Below, one piece after another: positions 8,200 to 20,163 of a stretch of 64,000 nt of DNA. Below the pieces are notes generated by a model. The model was not told where the DNA came from and made no database searches. It saw only the letters and a program-made list of their open reading frames with translations. The stretch lies in assembly GCF_009728465.1 (NCBI RefSeq), contig NZ_WOCD01000001.1:248001-312000 (forward strand), read 5' to 3'. The position numbers and the translations under genes were made by a program. Source of the DNA: Psychrosphaera haliotis (lineage in GTDB: Bacteria; Pseudomonadota; Gammaproteobacteria; Enterobacterales; Alteromonadaceae). Each line of letters opens with the position of its first letter. The first letter of the stretch is position 1.

Positions 8200-9076
8200 A
8201 TGCTAACTTTATCTAATGTAAATAAAACTTATCGCGATGGCACTCAAGCATTAAAAAACATTACTATTGATTTTCCCACTGGCATGGTGGGCCTACTCGG
8301 GCCTAACGGCGCTGGTAAATCTACGTTAATGAGAACCATTGCAGGCCTTCAAAGCGCCGACAATGGAACAATCACATTTAATGATATTGATGTGTTAAAC
8401 AATCCTGACGAATTGCGAAAAACACTGGGTTATTTACCGCAGGAATTTGGCGTGTATCCAAACATGTCATGTATAGCACTGTTAGAGCACATGGCGATTC
8501 TAAAAGGGTTAACACCGACTCAGCGTCAGCAGCAGATACCGGAACTGCTCGAGTTAACAAACCTGGCAAAATCCGCAAAAAAATCGGTGGCCAACTTTTC
8601 TGGCGGAATGAAACAACGTTTTGGAATCGCACAAGCGCTGTTAGGTGATCCTAAGTTAATTATTATGGACGAACCAACGGCCGGGTTGGATCCAATGGAG
8701 CGAGAAAGACTTAACAACGTTTTGGTTAACATAAGCAAAGATAAGCTTATTTTACTTTCAACACATATTGTTGAGGACGTTGAAAACCTTTGTAATCACG
8801 TTGCCTTGCAGTTTAACGGTGAAATTTTAGTAAATGGTGAAATTCCAGAGTTACTAGCGCCGTTAGAAGGATGTGTGTGGGAATCGTCTACTTCACTCGA
8901 CACACAAACACCCAATGGCGAAAATGGTTCAGCTCATATTCTTAGTAAAAGTTTTACCTATGGCAAGCCTCATTACCGTATTTACAGTGAAAAGCAACCA
9001 ACCGAAGACGCTTCTTTAACAAGGACGACATTACAAGATCGTTACTTTTTTGAACTTGCTTTAAAGGTAGGTTCAC

Positions 9077-9087
<11 letters not shown>
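8200..9087 (+). CDS. ABC transporter ATP-binding protein
   Basis: 295 residues. Walker A GPNGAGKST (about 35-43), signature FSGGMKQR, Walker B LIIMDEP and the switch His in STHIVED are all intact. This is the DrrA/CcmA-like export type with one nucleotide-binding domain, followed by about 80 less conserved C-terminal residues. AAGGATTTGT precedes the ATG. Its last 11 bases overlap the start of the large permease/peptidase gene, so the two are translationally coupled and form one transporter. It diverges from a LytS/LytTR operon that probably controls it. Confidence 0.92.
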
Positions 9088-12553
<3,466 letters not shown>

Positions 12554-12650
12554 CGTTCTAGTCATGGCGACTTATTTAAAGCAGACTTAAAGTTGACTTA
12601 TAACTACAGCCAGATTTAAACGAAACGTTACCTACAAATCATCGTCAACT

Positions 12651-12783
12651 TGTCACGCTATACCTCTTTATGAAAGTAGCGTGACAGTCCTTCCTAAGTC
12701 TTACAATTTTATTATTCCAACTCCTCAAAATTAAGTTTTTATGACACGTAATTATTTAAAAAAAACTGTCACATTAAGGACAT
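12651..12783 (+). promoter_or_regulatory. Inverted repeat and Pho-box-like sites before the TonB receptor gene
   Basis: This 310-base gap (12554-12863) holds TGTCACGCTA (12651-12660) and its perfect inverse TAGCGTGACA (12677-12686), 16 bases apart. Read on the minus strand, 12670-12687 is CTGTCAC-GCTA-CTTTCAT, two 7-mers spaced by 4 as in a Pho box (first 7-mer 6/7 to CTGTCAT, second 6/7). CTGTCAC-ATTA-AGGACAT at 12766-12783 is a weaker match. The hairpin has no T-tract, so it is not a good terminator for the gene ending at 12553. Confidence 0.4.
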
Positions 12784-12863
12784 AGACTCTCGTTCCATTA
12801 ATTAATTTGAAATTAAATTTTAACCAAACCTAAACTTAACTTTATAAAATAATGGAAATTAAA

Positions 12864-15176
12864 ATGGTCTCACTTAATGCAATAACTCAGAAGAAGTTAC
12901 TCGCTAGCGCAATTTTATTAGCCCTTTCAACACAAGCGGCTGCCAACGATACTGATAAAGACAAAAAAGACTCGAAACAGATGGAAGAAGTTGCTGTTGT
13001 AGGTCAAAAAATCAGTTACGCCAATAATACAGTTGAGGCAAGCATGATGGAACAACAAGCTCCTTTAACTAGCGTCATTGGGCTTATGGATACATTACCA
13101 GGAATTAGCATTAATGAAGGTGACGCCTTTGGTGGTGATGACTGGTCAACAACTATTAATATGCGTGGTTTTGCCATTGACGGCAGCCAGCAACAACTGG
13201 GAATGACCGTTGATGGTATTCCAAACGGTGGTTCAAATTATGGCGGTGGCGCAAAAGCGAACCGATACCTAGACAGTGAAAATACGTTAACGGTAGAAGT
13301 TTCACAAGGCACTGCAAACTTAGCTTCAGCCTCTTTAGATGCACTTGGTGGTACTTTTAATTTTGTAAGTAAAATGCCGGAGCTAGAAGAGAAAACAACT
13401 ATTGCTTATACCAATGGTGATCACAATGCTCGTCGCTACTTTGCAAGACACGAAACAGGTGAAATTTTTGATAATACCTTTGCTTACATCAGCTACTCAG
13501 ACACCTCAACAAACCGTTGGGTTGGAGACGGTAACAATGGCGGCATGGCTAACCAACATATTGAAATGAAGTTTATTTCTGAAATTGGCAATATCAATCT
13601 TACCGGTCGTATTTCCTACGATGATGTTGAAGAAGATAACTACAACAGCGTTAGCATAGAGCAGTTTAAGCAAAGCCCTGACTGGGATCAGTTAACATGG
13701 AATTGGACTGGTGTTCCTCATTACGACCAAATGTTTGCCGAAGGTTGGTCTACTCTTCGTGAGAATACGTTAGCTTATTTAAAGTTTGATTACACAATTT
13801 CAAACACGTCTAGCTTTGATGTCACTCCTTACTTTCATAAAAACAAAGGTCGCGGTGACTGGATCCCACCTTATCTTCAAGCGCCAGTTGATGCCAATGG
13901 CAACCCAACAACTGAAGGTGGTTCAAGCGCCTATAGCTATGGATTTACCGACGCAAATGGCACACCTTTAACACCAAATGCAGACTGTACAGTAAGCCTC
14001 TCGTGGCCTTGGGCATCAGGCCCTGGTTTAAACCCAGCATGTTACCCTGCCGATGCTTTACCAGTTATGTCTTATCGTCATACCCATTATGAAAAAGAAC
14101 GTTTTGGCTTTACTTCTAATTATATGGCGACTTTTGACAACCATGACATATCAGCGGGTATTTGGCTTGAAACAGCCAAACGCGATGAAAGTAGAGATTG
14201 GCATGAAGTCATCAATGCTTCTGTTTATCACCACTTTGATCAAACTCCTTATTGGGTGCAATATAAAAACACCTTCGATACAGATACGTTCAAATGGTAT
14301 CTTCAAGATTCTATAAACTTTAACGACTTAACCATTAATGTTGGCGTTCAACAATATCTAGTAGATATAGAAAAAACCGCTCACTTTGATACAGCAGCAA
14401 ATGCAAAAGTAAACAGTGACTCTGATGTGTTATTTAGCCTTGGTGGGTTATATCAACTTAATGAAAGCACTGAGCTTTTTGCAAGCTATAGTGAAAACTT
14501 CTCAGCAATTAGTGACAACGTATTAGAGCGAGATGCTTCTACATTAACAAGTATTGACCCAGAAACGGCTGACAATATTGATTTTGGTGTTCGTTATTTT
14601 GGTGAAAAGTTAGATATCTCAGCCACTGTTTATAGCATCGAGTTTGATAACCGAATCACGTTTTTAGCGCCTAATAGTGGAAACTCAGGTATCGATTACG
14701 GCATAGGTACTAACGGCAGTTACATCAACGTAGGTGGCATAGAGTCTCAAGGCATTGAAGTCAGTGCCAAGTATAAAATTTCTGATAGTTGGGAGTTGTA
14801 CTCTTCATTTACTAACAATCAGTCGGAATATACTGACACAGTAGAATCAGAAGGCATTACAAAAGGTGACAACGTAAGAGATGCTGTTGAAGACATGTTT
14901 GTGCTTTCAGCTAACTATTTTACTGGTAACTTAACCTTTGGCGCATCGACAAAATATACGGGCGAACGCGGAGTAGCAGATAGCTACGTAGTGACTGATA
15001 TCAACATGGCTTATCACGTTGATTTAGCTGACGGACCATTCCAGTCGTTTAACGTTGCGCTAGTTGTTGGCAATGTATTTGATAAACAATATTTATCTTC
15101 AGGTACTGGCTCTGGCACCACTTTCTACATAGGCGCGCCACGCACTGCAACAATGACGTTCCAAGTGGACTTCTAG
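12864..15176 (+). CDS. TonB-dependent outer-membrane receptor
   Basis: About 770 residues. A signal peptide (KKLLASAILLALSTQAAAN) is followed by a TonB box (EEVAVVG), the plug domain (about 60-180, with INMRGF and VDGIP motifs) and a long beta-barrel ending in Phe (MTFQVDF). It should import a scarce ligand across the outer membrane. The ATG at 12864 has GGAAATT upstream and gives the better signal peptide; an ATG at 12852 lacks a ribosome site. A terminator follows, then a PhoD-like phosphatase. Pho-box-like sequence upstream and the phosphatase neighbour suggest uptake of a phosphorus compound, which is inference. Confidence 0.92.
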   Translation: MVSLNAITQKKLLASAILLALSTQAAANDTDKDKKDSKQMEEVAVVGQKISYANNTVEASMMEQQAPLTSVIGLMDTLPGISINEGDAFGGDDWSTTINMRGFAIDGSQQQLGMTVDGIPNGGSNYGGGAKANRYLDSENTLTVEVSQGTANLASASLDALGGTFNFVSKMPELEEKTTIAYTNGDHNARRYFARHETGEIFDNTFAYISYSDTSTNRWVGDGNNGGMANQHIEMKFISEIGNINLTGRISYDDVEEDNYNSVSIEQFKQSPDWDQLTWNWTGVPHYDQMFAEGWSTLRENTLAYLKFDYTISNTSSFDVTPYFHKNKGRGDWIPPYLQAPVDANGNPTTEGGSSAYSYGFTDANGTPLTPNADCTVSLSWPWASGPGLNPACYPADALPVMSYRHTHYEKERFGFTSNYMATFDNHDISAGIWLETAKRDESRDWHEVINASVYHHFDQTPYWVQYKNTFDTDTFKWYLQDSINFNDLTINVGVQQYLVDIEKTAHFDTAANAKVNSDSDVLFSLGGLYQLNESTELFASYSENFSAISDNVLERDASTLTSIDPETADNIDFGVRYFGEKLDISATVYSIEFDNRITFLAPNSGNSGIDYGIGTNGSYINVGGIESQGIEVSAKYKISDSWELYSSFTNNQSEYTDTVESEGITKGDNVRDAVEDMFVLSANYFTGNLTFGASTKYTGERGVADSYVVTDINMAYHVDLADGPFQSFNVALVVGNVFDKQYLSSGTGSGTTFYIGAPRTATMTFQVDF

Positions 15177-15203
15177 AATAGGCTTTTTATATAGCTTTGA
15201 TTC

Positions 15204-15240
15204 AACGGGTTTAGTGTATCTAAGCCCGTTTTTTATTTTA
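15204..15240 (+). terminator. Rho-independent terminator after the TonB receptor gene
   Basis: An 11-bp stem AACGGGTTTAG/CTAAGCCCGTT (one G-T pair), 5-base loop, then TTTTATTTTA. It lies 28 bases after the stop, so the phosphatase gene is read by leakage or from its own promoter. Confidence 0.85.
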
Positions 15241-15262
15241 GATTATAAGTATTCAACAATAG

Positions 15263-16360
15263 ATGAGTAAAAGAATGTTAAACAAAACAATAATGTACAT
15301 TTCTTTGTTTGCACTAAACATATTCACATTAAGTGCTCCAGTATTTGCACAGGAGGCGTCACTTACAGAAAAGCCAAAGGCTATTAATAGTATTTATTTT
15401 GGTTCTTGTGCAAAACAAAGTAAACCTATGCCCATTTTTGACGCCATTGTAAAAGATGATCCTGAAGTATTTGTTTTCCTTGGTGACAATATCTACGGCG
15501 ATACTGAAGATATGTCCGTACTCAAAGAGAAATACGAAACCCTTGGTCGCCACTCTGGCTTTAAGAAGTTAAAAGCCACTGCTGAGCTTATCGCCATTTG
15601 GGATGATCATGATTTTGGCGAAAACGATGCGGGTAAAGACTACCCTCAAAAAGAAGCGTCAAGAAAGCTAATGCTAGACTTTTGGGGCGAAGATAAAAAT
15701 TCACTTCGCTATACCAATGCTGGCATCTATACCTCTTACACATATGGCACAGGTGACAATATTGTTAGAGTCATTATGCCTGACTTGAGGTGGAACCGAG
15801 ACACGTTGCACGATGTAGGAAAATTGAATTATCTAACCAGTCGTCGTGGTAAAAATATGGGACCTTACAAACCGTCTCCCGATAAAAATGCCTCAATGCT
15901 TGGTGAAGAACAATGGAAGTGGCTTGAGGCTGAGTTACTAAAACCCGCAAAAATACGCATCATTGCGTCAAGTTTGCAACTGATCCCAGAGTTTACCGGC
16001 TGGGAATCGTGGGCCAACTTTCCATTAGATCGCTCAAGACTACTCAGTTTTATTACTAAACAAAAAGTCGATGGCGTATTAATGATTTCAGGTGATACCC
16101 ATTGGGGCGAAGTATCAAAACAAGTAGAACATGTTGGGTACCCGTTGTGGGAAATAACCAGTTCAGGTCTAAGTGAAAAGTGGAAAGACGTAAGCCCTAA
16201 TAAACATCGTGTTGGAGAGTTTACCAACAATGTAAATTATGGATTCATGAACTTTGATTGGTCAAAGTCTGATCCTGAAATCGCATTTGGTCTAAAAGAC
16301 GTGAAAGGCGATGTGTTTACTGAACATACAATAAAGCTTTCAAGTATTACTCATCAGTAA
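15263..16360 (+). CDS. PhoD-like alkaline phosphatase family protein, secreted
   Basis: 365 residues with a signal peptide ending at about residue 30 (PVFAQEA). Metal-binding motifs of the PhoD/calcineurin-like phosphodiesterase group are visible: FGSCA, FVFLGDNIYGD, IWDDHDFGEND, and late ISGDTHWGE. It is shorter than classical PhoD and lacks its N-terminal beta domain, as in many marine PhoD-like proteins. Expected role: hydrolysis of phosphate esters in the periplasm or outside the cell. It lies 86 bases after the TonB receptor gene, with a terminator between, and probably works with it on the same substrate. Confidence 0.85.
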   Translation: MSKRMLNKTIMYISLFALNIFTLSAPVFAQEASLTEKPKAINSIYFGSCAKQSKPMPIFDAIVKDDPEVFVFLGDNIYGDTEDMSVLKEKYETLGRHSGFKKLKATAELIAIWDDHDFGENDAGKDYPQKEASRKLMLDFWGEDKNSLRYTNAGIYTSYTYGTGDNIVRVIMPDLRWNRDTLHDVGKLNYLTSRRGKNMGPYKPSPDKNASMLGEEQWKWLEAELLKPAKIRIIASSLQLIPEFTGWESWANFPLDRSRLLSFITKQKVDGVLMISGDTHWGEVSKQVEHVGYPLWEITSSGLSEKWKDVSPNKHRVGEFTNNVNYGFMNFDWSKSDPEIAFGLKDVKGDVFTEHTIKLSSITHQ

Positions 16361-16471
16361 AATTCGTTATTTCATAGCTGTTTTTGATATATAAAACTAG
16401 TTATCTATAACGTTTAATACGAGTAACATCGCCCCTTCAATTATTACTTCAAGTATTAGTAGGGGCGTAAA

Positions 16472-17746
16472 ATGCTTGCTCGATTTTTTTCTTTGACTCT
16501 GTCTAAACAAATCTTTTTTGCTTTTGTAGCTTCTATCGCATTTGGTCTGCTTTTTGAAAATGCAGCACTTGCTATCAAGCCAATCGGCACAGCCTATATT
16601 AACGCCATCAAAATGGTGGTTATTCCCCTGCTCTTCTTTTCTATTGTTTCATCTATCTTTAGCTTTAGTGATCCGACAAAGTTAAAAAGACTGGGACTAA
16701 AAACCTTAGGTGTGTTTTTAGCAACCGCATTTATCGCTAGTCTAATTGGCTTAACAATAGGTAGCATGATTGACTGGAGCGCTGGAATAAACTTAATACC
16801 GACTGAAACAAAAGAGAAAGTGATACCTAGTATTGCCGAAGTGCTCACTGGTTTTATTCCATCAAACATTATTGACTCTATGGCTAATGGTAAGGTAATC
16901 CCTGTTGTCGTATTTTCAGTTTTGCTTGGTTTAGCCGTATTAAAAACCGGCAAGGAAGCAAATCCATTTAAACAGTTTATTATATCTGGTAATCAGGTAA
17001 TGGCTTCGTTAATGAAAATGATTTTAGCGGTGACTCCTATTGGTGTATTCGCAATTATGGCCGCTACCGTAAGTCAATTTGGTTTAGATACTCTATTACC
17101 TCTTGGTCAATTCATTTTAGCGGTTTATGTTGGCTGCCTTATTCATATGGCGGTGACTTACTCTTCATTAGTAGCAGCATTTGGAAAAATGAATCCGGTT
17201 ACTTTTTATAAGCATATTTTTGAAGCACAGGTTACCGCGTATTCAACTTGTAGCAGTTATGCAACATTGCCAGTAACAACCAAAGTAATTTCAGAGAACT
17301 TGAAAGTAGAAAAAGGTTACGCTTCGTTTGTTGCTAATATTGGTTCAAGTGCAAACATGGATGGATGTGGCGGCATATACCCAGCCATTGCAGCTATTTT
17401 TATTGCGCACATTTATGGCATTTCATTAGATTATACCGACTATGCGATGATTTCATTTACTGCGGTTATTAGTAGTATTGGTACAGCGGGTGTGCCTGGC
17501 GCAGCCCTTGTTATGCTTACGGTTACACTTAATGCCGTTGGTTTACCACTAGAAGGCATTGCTTTTGTAGCGGCGATAGATCGTATTATTGACATGATGC
17601 GCACTGCAACCAACATTACGGGCGATGCTGTAACGGCTCTTGTTGTTGGTCAATCTGAAGGGTTAGTGAATCAAAGTAATGTTGAAGCTGAGATGAATGA
17701 AGACGTGTCAGGTTTATATACAACCGAGCAACATAAGGTTAGCTAA
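16472..17746 (+). CDS. Dicarboxylate/amino acid:cation symporter (DAACS family)
   Basis: 424 residues, the normal size. The hydrophobic protein carries the family's hallmark regions: FINAIKMVVIPLLFFSIVSSIF-type helix near 45, the serine-rich re-entrant loop (TAYSTCSSYATLP, about 255) and the substrate/ion region NMDGCGGIYPAIAAIF, then a second loop with SSIGTAGVPGAALVML. Related to GltP/DctA/SstT; the exact substrate (glutamate, C4-dicarboxylate or serine) cannot be read. AGGGGCG precedes the ATG. It is likely a single-gene unit with a hairpin at 17785-17809 after it. Confidence 0.9.
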   Translation: MLARFFSLTLSKQIFFAFVASIAFGLLFENAALAIKPIGTAYINAIKMVVIPLLFFSIVSSIFSFSDPTKLKRLGLKTLGVFLATAFIASLIGLTIGSMIDWSAGINLIPTETKEKVIPSIAEVLTGFIPSNIIDSMANGKVIPVVVFSVLLGLAVLKTGKEANPFKQFIISGNQVMASLMKMILAVTPIGVFAIMAATVSQFGLDTLLPLGQFILAVYVGCLIHMAVTYSSLVAAFGKMNPVTFYKHIFEAQVTAYSTCSSYATLPVTTKVISENLKVEKGYASFVANIGSSANMDGCGGIYPAIAAIFIAHIYGISLDYTDYAMISFTAVISSIGTAGVPGAALVMLTVTLNAVGLPLEGIAFVAAIDRIIDMMRTATNITGDAVTALVVGQSEGLVNQSNVEAEMNEDVSGLYTTEQHKVS

Positions 17747-17784
17747 CCAACTGATTTAAATCGCAATGCAAGATTAGAAGGCAT

Positions 17785-17809
17785 AAAAAAGCGGGAAGTT
17801 AACCCGCTT
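17785..17809. terminator. Shared terminator between convergent symporter and VOC genes
   Basis: Stem AAGCGGG/CCCGCTT with a 7-base loop. On the minus strand it is followed by TTTTTT, making it a good terminator for the VOC gene that ends at 17859. On the plus side the T-tract is weak, so it may also serve the symporter gene less efficiently. Confidence 0.75.
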
Positions 17810-17858
17810 ATATGCTTATCAATTTATAGCTAGTATTGCGTGCGTTTGAACTACTCGC

Positions 17859-18281
17859 TTATTTTTCTACTTTAAATAAAACTTCTGGGTTAACCATCGT
17901 TTTCATTTCAAGCACATTGCCGTTTGGATCTTCAATAAAAAACGTTTCTTGTTCAAACTCATTGCCTACAAAACGACGATATGGTTTGTCTAAATACTCT
18001 AAGCCTGCAGCTTCTATTCGTCCCTTTAGTGCTTGAAATTCATCTTCTTTCAAATGAATACCAAAATGAGGAACAGCAACGGCGCCCATATCTACATCGT
18101 GACGAACCGTTGGCAATCTTTCTTTGCTTTCATGCAAGGTTAATTCATTTCCCCAAAAGTCGATATCTACCCAGCGACCTTCCTCAAAGTTGCCCGTTTT
18201 ACAGCCTAAAACGTCACAATAAAACTTCTTAGCAACAGATAAGTCACCTGCTGGTATGGCTAAATGTAAACAGTTCGACAT
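17859..18281 (-). CDS. VOC (glyoxalase/dioxygenase) family protein
   Basis: 140 residues with two beta-alpha-beta-beta-beta modules. His6 (LHLAIPAGDL), His93-like (PHFGIHL) and Glu near the end (FIEDPNGNVLEMKTM) are placed like VOC metal ligands, with a final Glu typical of glyoxalase I and ring-cleaving enzymes. The substrate is unknown, and no pathway partner sits next to it; the divergent neighbour is a TetR regulator. A small-molecule lyase, isomerase or antibiotic-binding role is possible. Confidence 0.85.
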   Translation of the reverse strand: MSNCLHLAIPAGDLSVAKKFYCDVLGCKTGNFEEGRWVDIDFWGNELTLHESKERLPTVRHDVDMGAVAVPHFGIHLKEDEFQALKGRIEAAGLEYLDKPYRRFVGNEFEQETFFIEDPNGNVLEMKTMVNPEVLFKVEK

Positions 18282-18402
18282 AATTTTTCCTTGGTTCTAA
18301 ATTTCATTCTATTTTGTAATTTTCGTATTATACATATTTTAGGTTGTTGGAATAGCGATCTATATCAACCATTCGGCATAACTTATTACCGATTTAAAGC
18401 AC

Positions 18403-18430
18403 TTGAAGATTACGTACTGATAGGTACAAT
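18403..18430 (+). promoter_or_regulatory. Promoter of the tetR-type gene with embedded operator
   Basis: -35 TTGAAG (18403-18408) and -10 TACAAT (18425-18430) are spaced by 16 bases. The operator-like GTACTGATAGGTAC (18414-18427) fills the spacer and enters the -10. The same layout is found before the AhpD-like gene at 19266-19293, which points to autorepression. Confidence 0.65.
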
Positions 18431-18462
18431 AAGCGCTTAATTAATCTATTTGTGAGAAGATA

Positions 18463-19068
18463 ATGGCCAGCGGTAGAAAAAAAGCATTTAATGAGTCTCA
18501 AGCACTTGAAGCAGCAATGCATGTTTTTTGGAGCAAAGGTTATGTTGGCGCTTCTCTTTCTGCATTGACTGACAGTATGGGAATAAACAAACCAAGCATG
18601 TACAGTACATTTGGCAATAAAGAGGCTTTATTTATAAAGTCTACGAGCCATTATGTAGAATCACAAATGAAACCACACCTTCAACATTTATATCAAGCTA
18701 ATGTGCCATTGCTTACGCGTATCAAAAACTACATGTTGTCGATTGTTTCTATGCAATTTAACGAAGAAAGCCCAAAAGGCTGCTACTTAGTTTTGTGTCA
18801 ATCGGAGTTAGCTGGGGGCGAAGTACCAGAAGCTGCTAGCGAACTTTTACAAGAGTTAGACGATTTACCTAAGGTGGTTATTGCCGACTTGTTAAATTCT
18901 GACTCGGAAGCTAAACAACTTGGCTTAGACACACGTTCTAATGAGATTGCACTTACTCTTTATACCGTTTTAAAAGGTTCTGCATCAATGGCTAGGTCTG
19001 GTATTGCTCAAGAGCAAATGCTGCCAGTAGTGGACAATGTTATTGCTGGTTTAGCCACTCGTCACTAA
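18463..19068 (+). CDS. TetR/AcrR family transcriptional regulator
   Basis: 201 residues. The N-terminal helix-turn-helix (about 10-55: ALEAAMHVFWSKGYVGASLSALTDSMGINKPSMYSTFGNKEALF) is typical of the family. The C-terminal all-helical ligand domain (60-201) contains Cys in SPKGCYLVLCQ, resembling regulators that answer electrophiles or oxidised compounds. A matching palindrome lies in its own promoter and twice in the promoter of the next gene, so it probably represses itself and the AhpD-like gene until an inducer binds. Confidence 0.9.
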   Translation: MASGRKKAFNESQALEAAMHVFWSKGYVGASLSALTDSMGINKPSMYSTFGNKEALFIKSTSHYVESQMKPHLQHLYQANVPLLTRIKNYMLSIVSMQFNEESPKGCYLVLCQSELAGGEVPEAASELLQELDDLPKVVIADLLNSDSEAKQLGLDTRSNEIALTLYTVLKGSASMARSGIAQEQMLPVVDNVIAGLATRH

Positions 19069-19265
19069 TATTTTTCCTGTTTATTGGTCCGCTTAAAAAT
19101 GTAGGGAAATGACGTTTTCTTTCCCTTCTCAAATTAAACTCACGTCACTCTTATCCTCATAAGCTATAACTATTAGTATCAGTTCATAACTAGCTCCACG
19201 TAGAGTCGTATAAATTCGCTCTAGTTGTTTTTATTTCGTTTATAAATCGATTTTAATATTAAGTC

Positions 19266-19313
19266 TTGACATTGGTATACCGATCGGTACAATTAATTAC
19301 ATACCAACCGGTA
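19266..19313 (+). promoter_or_regulatory. Promoter of the AhpD-like gene with two TetR operators
   Basis: -35 TTGACA (19266-19271), 16-base spacer, -10 TACAAT (19288-19293). The perfect palindrome TACCGATCGGTA (19278-19289) covers the spacer and the -10. A second copy TACCAACCGGTA (19302-19313) lies 24 bp downstream, on the same helix face within error, where it would block initiation. Confidence 0.7.
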
Positions 19314-19336
19314 CAAATAAATTAAAGGACACGTAC

Positions 19337-19894
19337 ATGACAAAGTTAACTATACAATCTTTAGAGTCAGCCCCTTCAGAAAGCAAGCCTCTGTTACAAA
19401 AGTCAATTGACGCTTATGGCATGTTACCTAATTTACATGGCGTTTTAGCAAGTGCGCCAAGCGCGCTTGATGCTTATCAACAAATGCATGAATTATTTGT
19501 AAATACCTCATTTGACGCTGAAGAACTAACGGTTGTTTGGCAAGGTATTAACGTAGAGCACGGCTGTACATACTGTGTGCCGGCTCATACTGGTATTGCT
19601 CACTCTATGAAAGTAAGCCAAGAATTAATTGACGCTTTACGAAATGAACAACCGCTGCCGTCTGCTAAACTTCAAGCTTTATTAGACATGACACTAGAAA
19701 TCGTTAGAGAGCGTGGCCGTGTTTCTGAAGAATCACTAAAAGCGTTTTATGATGCTGGTTATGGTGAGCGCCAAGTGCTAGAAATTATTTTAGGTGTTTC
19801 ACAAAAAGTAATTAGTAACTACACAAACCATATTGCGAACACACCAGTTGATGCTCCTTTCCAACAATTTGCTTGGGAAAAGAAAGCTAAGTAA
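19337..19894 (+). CDS. AhpD/carboxymuconolactone-decarboxylase-like protein
   Basis: 185 residues. The redox motif HGCTYCVPAH (CxxC followed by His) near residue 76 is that of AhpD-like alkylhydroperoxidases and CMD-fold proteins; a distal Glu (VEHGC) precedes it. No signal peptide. A role in peroxide or electrophile removal is likely, although some relatives are decarboxylases. Expression appears to be controlled by the upstream TetR protein through two operators, giving a simple inducible detoxification unit. A good ribosome site (AAAGGACACGT) precedes the ATG, and a strong terminator follows. Confidence 0.85.
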   Translation: MTKLTIQSLESAPSESKPLLQKSIDAYGMLPNLHGVLASAPSALDAYQQMHELFVNTSFDAEELTVVWQGINVEHGCTYCVPAHTGIAHSMKVSQELIDALRNEQPLPSAKLQALLDMTLEIVRERGRVSEESLKAFYDAGYGERQVLEIILGVSQKVISNYTNHIANTPVDAPFQQFAWEKKAK

Positions 19895-19925
19895 TCACTT
19901 GGTCAGTATCAAAGTATAAATACTT

Positions 19926-19951
19926 AAAAGGCGGGGTAATCCTCGCCTTTT
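19926..19951 (+). terminator. Rho-independent terminator after the AhpD-like gene
   Basis: Perfect 8-bp stem AAAAGGCG/CGCCTTTT with a 10-base loop. The T residues are part of the 3' arm. Confidence 0.8.
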
Positions 19952-19954
19952 GTG

Positions 19955-19978
19955 CATTTCCATTTCCATTTCCACTTC
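19955..19978. repeat. Tandem hexamer CATTTC, four copies
   Basis: CATTTC three times, then CACTTC, directly after the terminator at 19926-19951. Intergenic. Confidence 0.85.
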
Positions 19979-20052
19979 CATAAATAAACAAACTAACAAA
20001 CAACGCTATTAAACTATCTTCCATTTGTTATCAATCACCTTTCTTACCCTTG

Positions 20053-20066
20053 ATTATCAATATTTT
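20053..20066 (+). promoter_or_regulatory. ATTATCAATATTTT motif shared with the 59.1-kb promoter
   Basis: The 14-mer ATTATCAATATTTT sits in a small palindrome (TTGATTATCAA, 20050-20060) about 100 bases before the dehydrogenase gene. The identical 14-mer occurs at 59095-59108 before the enoyl-CoA hydratase gene. A related ATTATCAATAAT lies at 37906-37917 (minus) before the other dehydrogenase. Confidence 0.35.
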
Positions 20067-20163
20067 CTAAACAATGATTCAACGTTATATGCATATTTAA
20101 TATCTTCACTTACCGCTATGCTTAACTCACTTAATACAGCACTTACTTAAATTGGAATTTGGC

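Noticed and set aside
12651-12686. Inverted repeat as a terminator of the ABC/M1 gene
   Set aside because: 16-base loop and no T-tract after the stem.
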